From: JACPPO01 sp965262505
Lineage (GTDB): Bacteria; Acidobacteriota; Vicinamibacteria; Vicinamibacterales; UBA2999
Direction: 5' to 3'
DNA length: 64,000 nucleotides
NCBI GenBank assembly: GCA_965262505.1
Contig: CBDHFM010000030.1
Coordinates: 5,352,931-5,416,930 of the forward strand
The notes under the pieces are model-generated. The model was not told the origin of the DNA. It saw only the letters and a program-made list of their open reading frames with translations, and ran no database searches. Shown here piece after piece: positions 17,258 through 25,102 of the stretch. Within the stretch, counting starts at the first letter, position 1, and each line of letters begins with the position of its first letter. A program made the position numbers and the translations under genes.

Positions 17258-17839
17258 ATGACGCAGTACAGCACGGAAGAATCACACGGGCGTGCGTCGA
17301 CCCAGAAGGAGGTGCTCGCCGCAGCGCAGCGCCTGTGCGAAACACGGGAGGAGTTCAGGCCCGTCGAGATCGTACGAGCCCTACCTCACCTGAACGAGGC
17401 GACCGTGCGGACGCATGTCGTCAGCCGATGCTGCGTGGACGCACCCAGTAATCACCAGCACCGCTGGCCGTACTTCCGCCGTGTGCGCCGCGGCGTCTAC
17501 CGGATCGAGCCCAAGTTTCGCCGCCCGTCTGTCGCCAGGGAATCCTCCACAGAACCCTCCACTGCAACGCGGGTTACTGAAGCCGTACCAACGTACGAGG
17601 TTGATCACATCAAGACTCGAGACACCGTCCACGTGGTGGTGACCAAGAGTGACGGGTGGTACGTCGCGGAATGCATGGAATTGGCCATCGTCACCCAGTG
17701 CCACTCGTTCGATGAGCTGCTTGTAGCCCTTCGCGAGGCGCTGGAACTGCACATGGACGGCGAGGACCTCACCCAGCTGGGCCTATCGTCCGCGCCACGT
17801 CTGGTCGTGAGCTACGAGGCGCCTCCGATCGCGGGCTGA
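17258..17839 (+). CDS. HicB-like antitoxin with N-terminal winged-helix-type domain
   Basis: 193 residues from the ATG at 17258, preceded by a strong ribosome site. Residues 8-80 ('QKEVLAAAQRLCETREEFRP' onward, ending 'FRRVRRGVYRI') look like a winged-helix DNA-binding domain of the kind found at the N-terminus of some restriction and TA proteins. Residues 105-190 resemble HicB: 'VVVTKSDGWYVAECMELAIV', then 'SFDELLVALREALELHMDGE'. The stop overlaps the start of the downstream HicA-like toxin gene by one base, giving coupled translation. The order is antitoxin first. HicB antitoxins usually carry a C-terminal HTH or RHH domain; here the DNA-binding part appears to be N-terminal. Confidence 0.7.
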   Translation: MTQYSTEESHGRASTQKEVLAAAQRLCETREEFRPVEIVRALPHLNEATVRTHVVSRCCVDAPSNHQHRWPYFRRVRRGVYRIEPKFRRPSVARESSTEPSTATRVTEAVPTYEVDHIKTRDTVHVVVTKSDGWYVAECMELAIVTQCHSFDELLVALREALELHMDGEDLTQLGLSSAPRLVVSYEAPPIAG

Positions 17840-18084
17840 TGCCGTGCCTGCGACGGCTCTCGGCGCAGGAGGTGCTTCGCGTGCTTGGCAGCCTCGGATT
17901 CGAGGTGGTGGCGACCCACGGAAGCCACGCCAAGCTCGTTAGAACTTCGACGGCTGGTGAACGGCAGATCGTGGTGGTACCTATCCATCGGCGACTCCCG
18001 ATCGGGACGTTACATGCCATCTACAGACAGGTTAGACGGTTCATTCCTGACGCTGACCTGCGGCCATGGTTCTTCGGTGATTGA
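17839..18084 (+). CDS. hicA: HicA-like mRNA interferase toxin
   Basis: 81 residues, starting one base before the end of the antitoxin stop codon. The family core is clear: 'SAQEVLRVLGSLGFEVVATH' then 'GSHAKLVR', where the His of 'GSH' is the catalytic residue of HicA double-stranded-RNA-binding-fold toxins. It continues with 'VVVPIHRRLPIGTLHAIYRQ', the conserved basic strand-helix. HicA cleaves mRNA in the cytoplasm and is neutralised by HicB. No lesion is seen, so the toxin is probably active and held in check by the upstream gene. Confidence 0.8.
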   Translation: MPCLRRLSAQEVLRVLGSLGFEVVATHGSHAKLVRTSTAGERQIVVVPIHRRLPIGTLHAIYRQVRRFIPDADLRPWFFGD

Positions 18085-18218
18085 AGGACGGCCCACTTCG
18101 GAACCTCCTGCGAGTTGAGCGTTGGGCCTGGCCTGCACGTGCCGCGTCGGCGGGTGGCCACGCGTTGCCCCCGACCGCGAGGAATCACGTATGGGTCTAT
18201 GACGCAACCCAGCGAGTC

Positions 18219-18839
18219 ATGACACCGACCACGGCCGAGATGAGGGAGCTGAAGCGCCGGGATCCCGTTCTCGCGAAGGCCATGAACGGCCTCCCGCCCT
18301 TTCCGGACTTTCCCGTCGGGACGCTACGCGGATCACACTTCCACGCCTTGGCCCGCTCCATCATCTACCAACAGCTTGCAACCGCCGCCGCCGCCACCAT
18401 CTACGGTCGCGTCAGGAGTCTGACGCCGGGGCCCCGCTTCCCTGCGCCCGAGCATGTAGTGGCGTTGTCTGACGAAGAGCTTCGCGGGGCTGGCCTCTCG
18501 GGAAATAAGGCGCGAGCGCTGAAGAACCTCGCGGAGAAGACTGTGAGTGGGGAGCTCGGACTGAGGAGTATCGGGCGCCTCGCGGACGATGAGGTCACCC
18601 GGAGACTCACGACGGTCTGGGGCATCGGAGAATGGACGACACAGATGTTTCTCATCTTCAAGCTTGGTCGACCCGACGTGATGCCTGCCGGCGACCTCGG
18701 GGTTCAGGAGGGCCTTCGGATCCTAGACGGGCTGGATGAGCGTCCCGCGCCGGAGCTCCTCATGGCTCGCTCCGAAGTGTGGCGTCCACTTCGGAGCGTC
18801 GCCGCGTGGTTTCTTTGGCGTCTCACGGATAAGCGATAG
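18219..18839 (+). CDS. DNA-3-methyladenine glycosylase II-like (AlkA/HhH-GPD)
   Basis: 206 residues from the ATG at 18219; longer in-frame starts overlap hicA and add an unconserved stretch. The helix-hairpin-helix and GPD region is present: 'LSGNKARALKNLAEKT', 'LTTVWGIGEWTTQMFLIF', then 'PAGDLGVQEG' with the catalytic Asp159. Enzymes of this family excise alkylated bases to start base-excision repair. The length is normal for the short AlkA form lacking the N-terminal AlkA_N domain. It is in the same direction as the TA module, 134 bp after it, and may be co-transcribed. Confidence 0.82.
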   Translation: MTPTTAEMRELKRRDPVLAKAMNGLPPFPDFPVGTLRGSHFHALARSIIYQQLATAAAATIYGRVRSLTPGPRFPAPEHVVALSDEELRGAGLSGNKARALKNLAEKTVSGELGLRSIGRLADDEVTRRLTTVWGIGEWTTQMFLIFKLGRPDVMPAGDLGVQEGLRILDGLDERPAPELLMARSEVWRPLRSVAAWFLWRLTDKR

Positions 18840-18947
18840 GTTGATCGCGGGCCGGCCCGGCCGTGTGGCCTGGGTGCGAGCCGCAGCGCACAGACGGGCG
18901 GTGTCCGGCCCCCGCCGCCCCCCGGCCGCGAGTCGGGCCGCGCGCCC

Positions 18948-19964
18948 TTACGCGGTGCCGCGTCGCACGAGGCGGAGGGACGGGGCGGCGGTGCCGGCCG
19001 TGTGGGGCCGCCGACGGGCTGGCCCCGCCTGCGCCTGCTGCGCCAGATACTCGACGAGTTGGTCCCCGGCGTCGAGCAGTTCCTGCTCGTGGATAATGTT
19101 GTAGCGGTCGAAGATGGCGCGGCTCTTGTGCCCGGTCAGGAGCATGGCGACCCGCTCGGGGACGTTCGCGCGGATGAGGTTGCGGGCGGCGGTGCGGCGG
19201 CAGTCGTGAAGGAAGCGGGTCGGCACGCCGGCCGCCTGGCAGGCGGTGCGCCACGCGGTGCGCCAGCGACGGACAGGGATGCCGTCGCGGTGGAAGACGA
19301 GCGGGCTGTCGGGGTCGCGGCGTGTCTGCCGTCGCGCCAGGGCCTCGGAAATGGGCTGCGAGATCGGAAGAATCCGCCCCACCAGGGTCTTCGAGCGCGC
19401 GGGCGAGAGCCGGATGACACCGCCGGCCTCGTCAATCTCATCCCAGGTGAGACCAAGGATCTCCTGCTTGCGCCAGCCCGAGTAGTAGGCGAGGTCGAGG
19501 ATGTCCTGCCACGGGGCGGGCAGGTGGGCGCGGACGGCGAGGTATTCGGGGTGCTCGAAGAAGCCCTGGCGGGGGGGATTCTCGCGGAGACGGTCGGGGA
19601 AGCCGGGCACGGTGTCGAGCCAGCCCCAGTGGACGGCGAGGGTGCACATACGGTGGAGAGCCGAGGTCTCGCGGTTGATGGTGCCGGTGGCCGCCCCGGC
19701 GGCGCGCCGGGTCAGCTGGTACTGGCGGATCTGATACGTGGTCAGCGCGGCGGCCCGCGCGGCGCGGCCGAAGAAGGCGACGAGATGGGCGATCCGGCCG
19801 CGGGCGGTGCTCTGGGACCGGAACTGCCGGACCTGGTAGTCCTGGAGGTAGACGTCGCTGAGCTCTCCCAGGGTCGGCCCCTGGGGGCCGAACGTGCGCG
19901 GCGGCGGTGCCGTCGCGTAGGGGGCACCGGGGGTGCCGGTCGAGCCGGTCTCGTGCGAGGTCAT
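18948..19964 (-). CDS. Site-specific tyrosine recombinase (integrase)
   Basis: 338 residues with a complete catalytic set: Arg165 in 'YYSGWRKQEI', Lys192 in 'PARSKTLVG', His253/Arg256 in 'FLHDCRRTAARN', His279 in 'LLTGHKSRAIF' and Tyr288 in 'FDRYN'. An N-terminal SAM-like DNA-binding domain spans about 31-115. It is the presumed recombinase of the element that runs to the tRNA-Arg fragment at 23858. Decayed copies of the same gene occur at 5229-5480 and 6497-6563. The ATG at 19964 is preceded by 'aggagggacc' read on the minus strand. Confidence 0.85.
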   Translation of the reverse strand: MTSHETGSTGTPGAPYATAPPPRTFGPQGPTLGELSDVYLQDYQVRQFRSQSTARGRIAHLVAFFGRAARAAALTTYQIRQYQLTRRAAGAATGTINRETSALHRMCTLAVHWGWLDTVPGFPDRLRENPPRQGFFEHPEYLAVRAHLPAPWQDILDLAYYSGWRKQEILGLTWDEIDEAGGVIRLSPARSKTLVGRILPISQPISEALARRQTRRDPDSPLVFHRDGIPVRRWRTAWRTACQAAGVPTRFLHDCRRTAARNLIRANVPERVAMLLTGHKSRAIFDRYNIIHEQELLDAGDQLVEYLAQQAQAGPARRRPHTAGTAAPSLRLVRRGTA

Positions 19965-20598
19965 GGAATAGGTCCCTCCTGTGTGGCGGCCGCGGGCAGG
20001 CGGCGTCCGTCCACATTCGCTCTGGTGGGCCGCACAGGGAAGGGGAATGTGCGGAGGCGACGGGACGGCGAGAGAAAAATTCTCGGCCTTCGAAGGGGTT
20101 CGGGCCGGGCCCCATGCGGCGCCCTGGGGGATGGCCGGACGTCGCCGGGCCGACTCCCCTACGATCGGGCGAGCTGGCGCGGGTCACGACGCGCGGGGCG
20201 CGGGAGGCATCCGCGCTGGCGCTGGCTCGGTGTGCGGCGGCGGTCAGCGCGATCCCGGCGTGCCAGGATCGGCACGGGCGCTGGCACGGGCACCGTGAGC
20301 CGCCGCGGTTGCTGGCCTCCCGGTGCACCGCGGGGTGCGCTGGTACGTCACCCGGTCGCGGGCGTGCCTAGCAGGGTCTCGCGGGTCGCACCTGGGCACG
20401 GCGCGAGGGCCGTTGCACGACATCGGCCCATCGACGCCCTGCGCAGTCACCAGACGTCTGGTGTCGAGTTCGCCCGGCCACCGCACGAACCGCCGTGCAG
20501 CGGTCCCCCTATCCATGGCCAGGGTGCCTGTCCAGGATGGCACGCGTGGATACGCGAGCGCCCATCAGCCGCGCGCCCGTCGCCGGAGAGCGGGCCCG
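19965..20598. other. Gene-free stretch between integrase and DUF5681 gene
   Basis: About 630 bp, very GC-rich, with open frames on both strands that look like composition artefacts: runs of Arg, Pro and Gly without family motifs. It contains a perfect 16-bp palindrome at 20448-20463. As it lies directly upstream of the integrase it may hold the integrase promoter or an excisionase/repressor site, but no gene for either is recognisable. Confidence 0.45.
20448..20463. promoter_or_regulatory. Perfect 16-bp palindrome, possible operator
   Basis: CACCAGACGTCTGGTG is its own reverse complement over all 16 bases. It stands alone in the 630-bp gap before the integrase, about 485 bp from the integrase start. 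A dimeric regulator site is one reading. No T-run follows, so it does not look like an intrinsic terminator. Confidence 0.4.
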
Positions 20599-21057
20599 TC
20601 ACGAGCCCGCCGCGGGGTCGTCCTCGGGCCGGCGATCTTTATCGGGCTGGCGAGGTTCGGGGTCCACGATGACGATCTTAAAGGGCCGCCTGTCCTGCTC
20701 CGCCGTACGCGGCGCCTCGTCCTCGCTGATGGTCAGCATCTCGATAAAGAGCCGTTGAGCCCGTGGGTCGCCCTTGGCCGCGTCGACGAACAGTCGGCGG
20801 ATGATCGCCTGCTTCATCGATAGGGTGACCGTGCGGTCGCCCTCCCGGACGGGGATCTGGCGAGCGGCTTCGTCGAGCACGATCTGCGTCAGCCGATCGG
20901 GCGGCTGCGCGGGTGCCTTGGACGTGGCGCCCTTCGGGCGGCCGCGCGGATTGCCGGACTGGCCTGGGGTGAAGCGATGCGCCTCGGGCGGGTGGCCGTA
21001 GCCGACGGGCGGGGGGCACTGCGGGTGTTGGCCGAACCCCCGGCGGGCGCGGCTCAT
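20599..21057 (-). CDS. DUF5681-domain protein
   Basis: 152 residues from the ATG at 21057, overlapping the stop of the upstream methyltransferase gene (ATGA). The DUF5681 signature is 'FTPGQSGNPRGRPKGATSKA', followed by a basic helical region ('MKQAIIRRLFVDAAKGDPRA') and an acidic, disordered tail. DUF5681 proteins are frequent in phages and integrative elements beside terminase or methyltransferase genes; their role is not established. The overlap indicates co-translation with the methyltransferase. Confidence 0.75.
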   Translation of the reverse strand: MSRARRGFGQHPQCPPPVGYGHPPEAHRFTPGQSGNPRGRPKGATSKAPAQPPDRLTQIVLDEAARQIPVREGDRTVTLSMKQAIIRRLFVDAAKGDPRAQRLFIEMLTISEDEAPRTAEQDRRPFKIVIVDPEPRQPDKDRRPEDDPAAGS

Positions 21058-22355
21058 GGCGTCACCTCCGGGCTGCCCGCGTCCGCGGGCCCTCCGCCGT
21101 CCAGCCGCGTGGCCTCGTCGGTGGCATAGGCCTCCCAGCGGGCGAGGATGCGGTCGCAATAGACGGGGTCGATCTCACAGAGGCGGGCCCGCCGGCCGGT
21201 CTTTGCCGCGGCGATCAGGGTCGAGCCGGACCCGCCGAACCCATCGAGCACGATCTCGCCCCGGCCCGAGACGTCGCGGATGGCGTCCGCGATCAGTTGC
21301 ACCGGCTTGACCGTGGGGTGCAGGGCGAGGTCCGCCATGCGGTCCGCCCCCCTGCTGTTCACGCCGCGGTACTGCCACACGTTCGTGCGGTAGCGGCCGT
21401 GTTGACCCAGCTCGAAAGTGTTGCAGTGCGGGGTGGTCCCGTGCTTGAAGACGAAGATGAGCTCGTGGCGTGAGCGATAGAAGGTGCCCATGCCGCCGTT
21501 GTCCTTGACCCAGATGACGAGGTTCTTGAGTTCCGTGAAGACGGCCTCACCCGCCGCGAGGATCTCGGGCAGATGGCGCCAGTCCATGCAGACGTAGTGG
21601 ATCGATCCCTCGACACTGTGCGCGGCCAGCGGCGTGAGCGCCTGCTGCAGAAACGCGGTGAACGCCTCGCGGCTCATCTCCCCGGCGGCCATGGCGAACT
21701 CGCGGTGCTTGATGCGGCCCAACCCGCCGGCATGTCCGTCGATCGGGACGTTGTAGGGCGGATCGGTGAAGACCAGGCGGGCCTGCTCGCCCGCCATCAG
21801 GGCGGGGAGCACAGCCGGGTCGCGCACATCGCCACAGATCAGCCGGTGCGCCCCGAGCTGCCAGACCTCGCCCCGGTGGACCCGGGCGGGGGCGGCGTCC
21901 GGGAGGGCGTCGTCGGCCGGGTCATCCGGCTCCTCGGGGGCGACGGTCGCCAGGAGGTCGTCAACCTCCGGAATCGAGAAGCCCGTGACGGAGATGTCGA
22001 GGTCGAGGTCCGTGGCCAACAGTGCCCCCAGTTCAGTGGCGAGCAGGTCCTCGTCCCAGGTGGCATTGAGCGCGAGTTTGTTGTCAGCGAGGACATAGGC
22101 GCGCTTCTGGGCCTTGCTCAAGTGCTCGATCTGTAGACAGGGCACCTCGGTCATGCCGAGGAGTGTCGCCGCGGCCACGCGCCCGTGGCCGGCCAGGATC
22201 GTCCCGGCCTCGTCGATCAGCACCGGCGCGGTGAAGCCGAACTGCCGGATGCTGGCGGCGATCTGCCGGATCTGTTTCGTCGAATGGGTGCGGGCATTGC
22301 GGGCCCACGGGGTGAGCGTGGCCAACGGGCGATGCGTGATCTGCGGCTCGGACAT
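21054..22355 (-). CDS. ParB-N/DNA methyltransferase fusion of a mobile element
   Basis: 433 residues from the ATG at 22355, preceded by AGGAGGTGG on the minus strand. Residues 5-135 are a ParB/Srx-type domain ('ILAGHGRVAAATLLGM', 'EVPCLQIEHLSKAQKRAYVL'). Residues 165-420 are an N6-adenine or N4-cytosine methyltransferase with 'LVFTDPPYNVP' (DPPY 198-201) and a SAM-binding 'VLDGFGGSGSTLIAA' placed after it, that is, the beta-class order. The same fusion is common in phages and integrative elements, where it methylates element or host DNA. The target sequence cannot be read. The gene is first of an overlapping pair with the DUF5681 gene. Confidence 0.85.
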   Translation of the reverse strand: MSEPQITHRPLATLTPWARNARTHSTKQIRQIAASIRQFGFTAPVLIDEAGTILAGHGRVAAATLLGMTEVPCLQIEHLSKAQKRAYVLADNKLALNATWDEDLLATELGALLATDLDLDISVTGFSIPEVDDLLATVAPEEPDDPADDALPDAAPARVHRGEVWQLGAHRLICGDVRDPAVLPALMAGEQARLVFTDPPYNVPIDGHAGGLGRIKHREFAMAAGEMSREAFTAFLQQALTPLAAHSVEGSIHYVCMDWRHLPEILAAGEAVFTELKNLVIWVKDNGGMGTFYRSRHELIFVFKHGTTPHCNTFELGQHGRYRTNVWQYRGVNSRGADRMADLALHPTVKPVQLIADAIRDVSGRGEIVLDGFGGSGSTLIAAAKTGRRARLCEIDPVYCDRILARWEAYATDEATRLDGGGPADAGSPEVTP

Positions 22356-22462
22356 AACCACCTCCTGGATGTGTCCGCATCGTGCCGCGGGACCGCCGCA
22401 GATCGATGGACGCGATCCCCGGATCGTGTCCAGTTCCTGACGCGGCTGGCGAGGGGGCGTCC

Positions 22463-23194
22463 TCAGCGCGTGGGCGCCGGCCAGCATTCCCACGGGCGGG
22501 GAAACTGGCTGGGCCAACGGCGGGCATGGGTCTTGACGGCTTTCCTCACGGTGGCCTCATCGCAATCGCCGAACTTCTTCCTGATCACGCTACAGCGCAC
22601 GTTCTGTCTGTGCAGGCCCAGGTATCCGAGCAAGTGAAACACCTCGGCCATCGCCAAGTTCCGATTCGCCTGCGCATAGGCGGGGCGCCCATGGTCACCT
22701 CGAGGCTTCGACGGGGTCGAGATCGGCGGATCTCCCACGTGAAGCTGGATCGCCCACGCGGCCAGCGGATCGGGAAACAGCCGGCGCTGTTTGAGATGCC
22801 ACGCCGCGAGGTGATCCAGCACCTCCCGATAGTCGGGGTCATCCTCGCTGGCCGGGATGTAGTTCCGCAACGCCTCCTCGGCGCGATGGGCGCCGAATCC
22901 CGACTCGATGCGGTGCCACTCGTCCGCGATGGTGGGCCCCCGCGGAGGGATGGGCGACCAGTCGAATCCGTGCAGCCAGTAGCGCACCACGTAGGTCGCT
23001 TCTTCCTGGGCGGCGACCGGGCCCAGGCCCTCGAACAGGCCAGGGCGCAGTAAGGCCTCGTGTAACGCAGTGGGCACCTCCCGCTCGGCGTCGAGCCGCT
23101 CGAACGCCGCGGCCCACGCGGCGCGGCGCGGCTTATCCATGGTCCTGGGGCGGCGCGGGGAACCCGCGTCGCCGGTGTTCGGTTGTTGGGGCAT
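22463..23194 (-). CDS. Hypothetical protein of the integrative element
   Basis: 243 residues from the ATG at 23194, chosen because AGGAGG lies 6 nt upstream on the minus strand. A longer frame starts at 23233. The protein is soluble, rich in Trp, Arg and Pro, with helical segments ('EEALRNYIPASEDDPDYREV', 'AEVFHLLGYLGLHRQNVRC') and a C-terminal part resembling a helix-turn-helix ('CDEATVRKAVKTHARRWPSQ'). It has no recognised family. It is co-directional with the methyltransferase gene and ends 107 bp before it, so it is probably the first gene of the same transcript. Confidence 0.55.
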   Translation of the reverse strand: MPQQPNTGDAGSPRRPRTMDKPRRAAWAAAFERLDAEREVPTALHEALLRPGLFEGLGPVAAQEEATYVVRYWLHGFDWSPIPPRGPTIADEWHRIESGFGAHRAEEALRNYIPASEDDPDYREVLDHLAAWHLKQRRLFPDPLAAWAIQLHVGDPPISTPSKPRGDHGRPAYAQANRNLAMAEVFHLLGYLGLHRQNVRCSVIRKKFGDCDEATVRKAVKTHARRWPSQFPRPWECWPAPTR

Positions 23195-23646
23195 TGAGGC
23201 CTCCTGTCTCATCCAGCCCAGTATAGCCATCACCTCGCTCCCGCGCGTCCCCTCTATTTTGCGGCGAATCTTTCGGACGTCTTCCGTGCGATGTGTTCGA
23301 CCGCCTTGTCGGTCAGCGCGACCCCCACGGCATCGCAGCCGGCCGCGTCGTGATCAGCTCCGGAGGCGTGACACCGGTGTGGACATCGCACATCCACACA
23401 GAGATGTCTTCGAGAGAGAGGCCAAGCCTTGGCTCGTGATGTTGCCAAGGACGACTGTCGCCGCCGGGCAGCCCTGGCACAGATCCTTCGAGGGATGATC
23501 AGGTATCGTGACGCCCAAGACATCGGAGAGTCGCGATAAGAAGGCCAGACTGCAGGTGGGCATCGGTTGCCGCGGCATGACCAAGCAGAACGGTCCAGGT
23601 CTACCGGCAGAGACCGTCGAACCCTCATCACCCGCTGTGGGTGACA
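23195..23646. other. Gap with no confident gene
   Basis: Minus-strand frames show protein-like segments that change frame, for example 'DLCQGCPAATVVLGNITSQG' followed in another frame by 'EDISVWMCDVHTGVTPPE'. This suggests a small gene ruined by frameshifts. I do not recognise the family and no ribosome site supports a specific start. Confidence 0.35.
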
Positions 23647-23832
23647 TTCCCTGTTCGATCAGCGCCATTCCCTGTTCTGGCCGGAGCGGTTCCCTGTTCC
23701 CGCCTCGCCAAATTCCCTGTTCGTCCTGAACAGGGAAGTGGCTGTTAACCCCTTGGAACCACCGGAGGTTATCAGGCTAGAAATGGTCAAGACAGGCACC
23801 GAAAATGGCTCAACTCCCTGTTATTCCCTGTT
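23647..23832 (+). repeat. Spaced TTCCCTGTT repeats (iteron-like)
   Basis: Direct copies of TTCCCTGTTC start at 23647, 23668, 23690 and 23713, spaced 21, 22 and 23 bp. An inverted copy (GAACAGGGAA) lies at 23728-23737. Two further copies, TCCCTGTT and TTCCCTGTT, abut at 23815-23832. The spacing of about two helical turns places the sites on one face of the DNA, as for iterons or recombinase arm sites. The array lies between the element's genes and the tRNA-Arg fragment. Confidence 0.65.
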
Positions 23833-23857
23833 TTCGGTCGTGCGCACCGCTCAGACA

Positions 23858-23907
23858 TGGGGCCTTCTAAGCCGGGGGTCGAAGGTTCGAATCCTTCCGG
23901 GCGCGCC
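23858..23907 (+). tRNA. tRNA-Arg(TCT), 3' half only; probable attachment site
   Basis: The anticodon arm 'ggccttctaagcc' (anticodon TCT), the T-arm 'gaaggttcgaatccttc' and the acceptor 3' strand 'cgggcgc' are present and pair as in tRNA-Arg. The 5' acceptor strand (expected gcgcccg) and a normal D-arm are missing, so this is not a functional tRNA. Integrases commonly use the 3' half of a tRNA as attachment site, leaving exactly such a duplication at one end of the element. A weaker copy of the T-arm/acceptor end ('gaatcctgccgggcgcac') occurs near 23969. Confidence 0.6.
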
Positions 23908-24056
23908 GACGCGCCTCGCGCGTTGGCCGCGCCCGCCAGGTTCTTGCGTCTGCTTCGCCCTCGGCTCACGCAGACCGAATCCTGCCGGGCGCACACTTTC
24001 AGAATCAGTCAGCGATGTGCGTGGCTGCCGGTCTTCACTGTCAGCAGGTAGTAGAA

Positions 24057-24878
24057 CTAAACCGCCGATCGCGGCAGCTCTTCAACGCGTCCGGCAAGCG
24101 CCTTGTCCGATTCGCACACGAGCGGAGTCGCCGGAAGATGGATGCCGAACAGCTCCCGTGCGACCGCCCGAAGGCGCGAGCGATCGAGAGGCTCTTCAGT
24201 GCTCACTCCGTCACGGAACCGAACGATGACGTCGCCTCGTATAATCGTTCGCCCGTCTCGCGTGGCCCGTTGAATCGTAAGACTCCGACGAAATATTGAC
24301 GACGGATGCGTTGAAGTGTAGTGGTTGGCCACCTCGATGTCCGCTGCTGTCTGCGGATCTTCGGTGAATTCATACAGGTCGTTCTCGCCGGCGCGGTCGC
24401 GCATCGATAGCACCCACACCGTCCTTTCGCGTCGAAGTGCGTACCTCGCTCCACCCTGGTCCGACACGGCGCCGTCGCGAAGCGGGATCGGCTCCAGCAG
24501 ACCGAGCCCGCCGAACCCGACGTCAGCGAGCCACGGATCGTCGTCGATCGGCACGCGCAAGACCATATGGGTGCGCACCCAGCGTTCGGGTGGACCTGTG
24601 CGGACGCGAGCCAGCAGCGACGTCAGCTGAAATCCCAGATCGCCGAGCGCCGCCGCGAACAACGTGGCGTGCTCGAAGCAATAGCCTCCGCCGCCCTCGT
24701 CGAGGAACTTGCGTTCGAGATCCGCGATAGCCAGACTGACAGAGCCGCCACGCTGGATCGCGAGGTTCTCGAATAGGAAGGCCTCGCGATGGGCGAAATG
24801 GAGGCGTCGCAATGTATCCACCGTTCGACCGAGCATTGCCGTGACTCCGATCTTCCGCAGATAGTCGTCGAGCCGCAT
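24057..24878 (-). CDS. nat: Arylamine N-acetyltransferase
   Basis: 273 residues from the ATG at 24878. The catalytic triad of the NAT family is visible: Cys67 in 'GGGGYCFEHATLF', His104 in 'RTHMVLRV' and Asp119 in 'WLADVGFGG'. The N-terminal 'FENLAIQRGG' is also typical. The enzyme transfers acetyl from acetyl-CoA to arylamines or hydrazines in the cytoplasm; some NATs serve as amide synthases in secondary metabolism. Length is normal (about 270-280). It is a single gene divergent from the hydrolase at 25103. Confidence 0.9.
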   Translation of the reverse strand: MRLDDYLRKIGVTAMLGRTVDTLRRLHFAHREAFLFENLAIQRGGSVSLAIADLERKFLDEGGGGYCFEHATLFAAALGDLGFQLTSLLARVRTGPPERWVRTHMVLRVPIDDDPWLADVGFGGLGLLEPIPLRDGAVSDQGGARYALRRERTVWVLSMRDRAGENDLYEFTEDPQTAADIEVANHYTSTHPSSIFRRSLTIQRATRDGRTIIRGDVIVRFRDGVSTEEPLDRSRLRAVARELFGIHLPATPLVCESDKALAGRVEELPRSAV

Positions 24879-25102
24879 GCAGAGCATCATGCGCGAGACG
24901 CGAAGCGCCCCGCAAGCCACCTATGGTCAGGGCCGCCGACGGGACAGTCCGGGGAATGACCCAGGGCGTGAAAGGCCGGCTGTCGCTCGTCGAACGCAGG
25001 ATCCCGCTCATCGACCGAGACGAGCGGTGCAAATCCGTATAAACTTCACCGACGGAGGCGTTGCACGGCGCTGCGCCCCTCGTTGAGGCAGGGAGGATTC
25101 CC

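Noticed and set aside
19002..20672. A 556-codon plus-strand frame across the integrase
   Set aside because: The integrase on the minus strand has all catalytic residues; the plus frame is compositionally biased and motif-free.
23647..23832. A CRISPR array
   Set aside because: The repeated unit is only 9-10 bp with spacers of 11-13 bp and there are no cas genes, so it fits binding-site iterons rather than CRISPR.
23820..23907. A complete tRNA-Arg gene
   Set aside because: The 5' acceptor strand cannot pair with the 3' strand and the D-arm is too short. Only the 3' half is credible.
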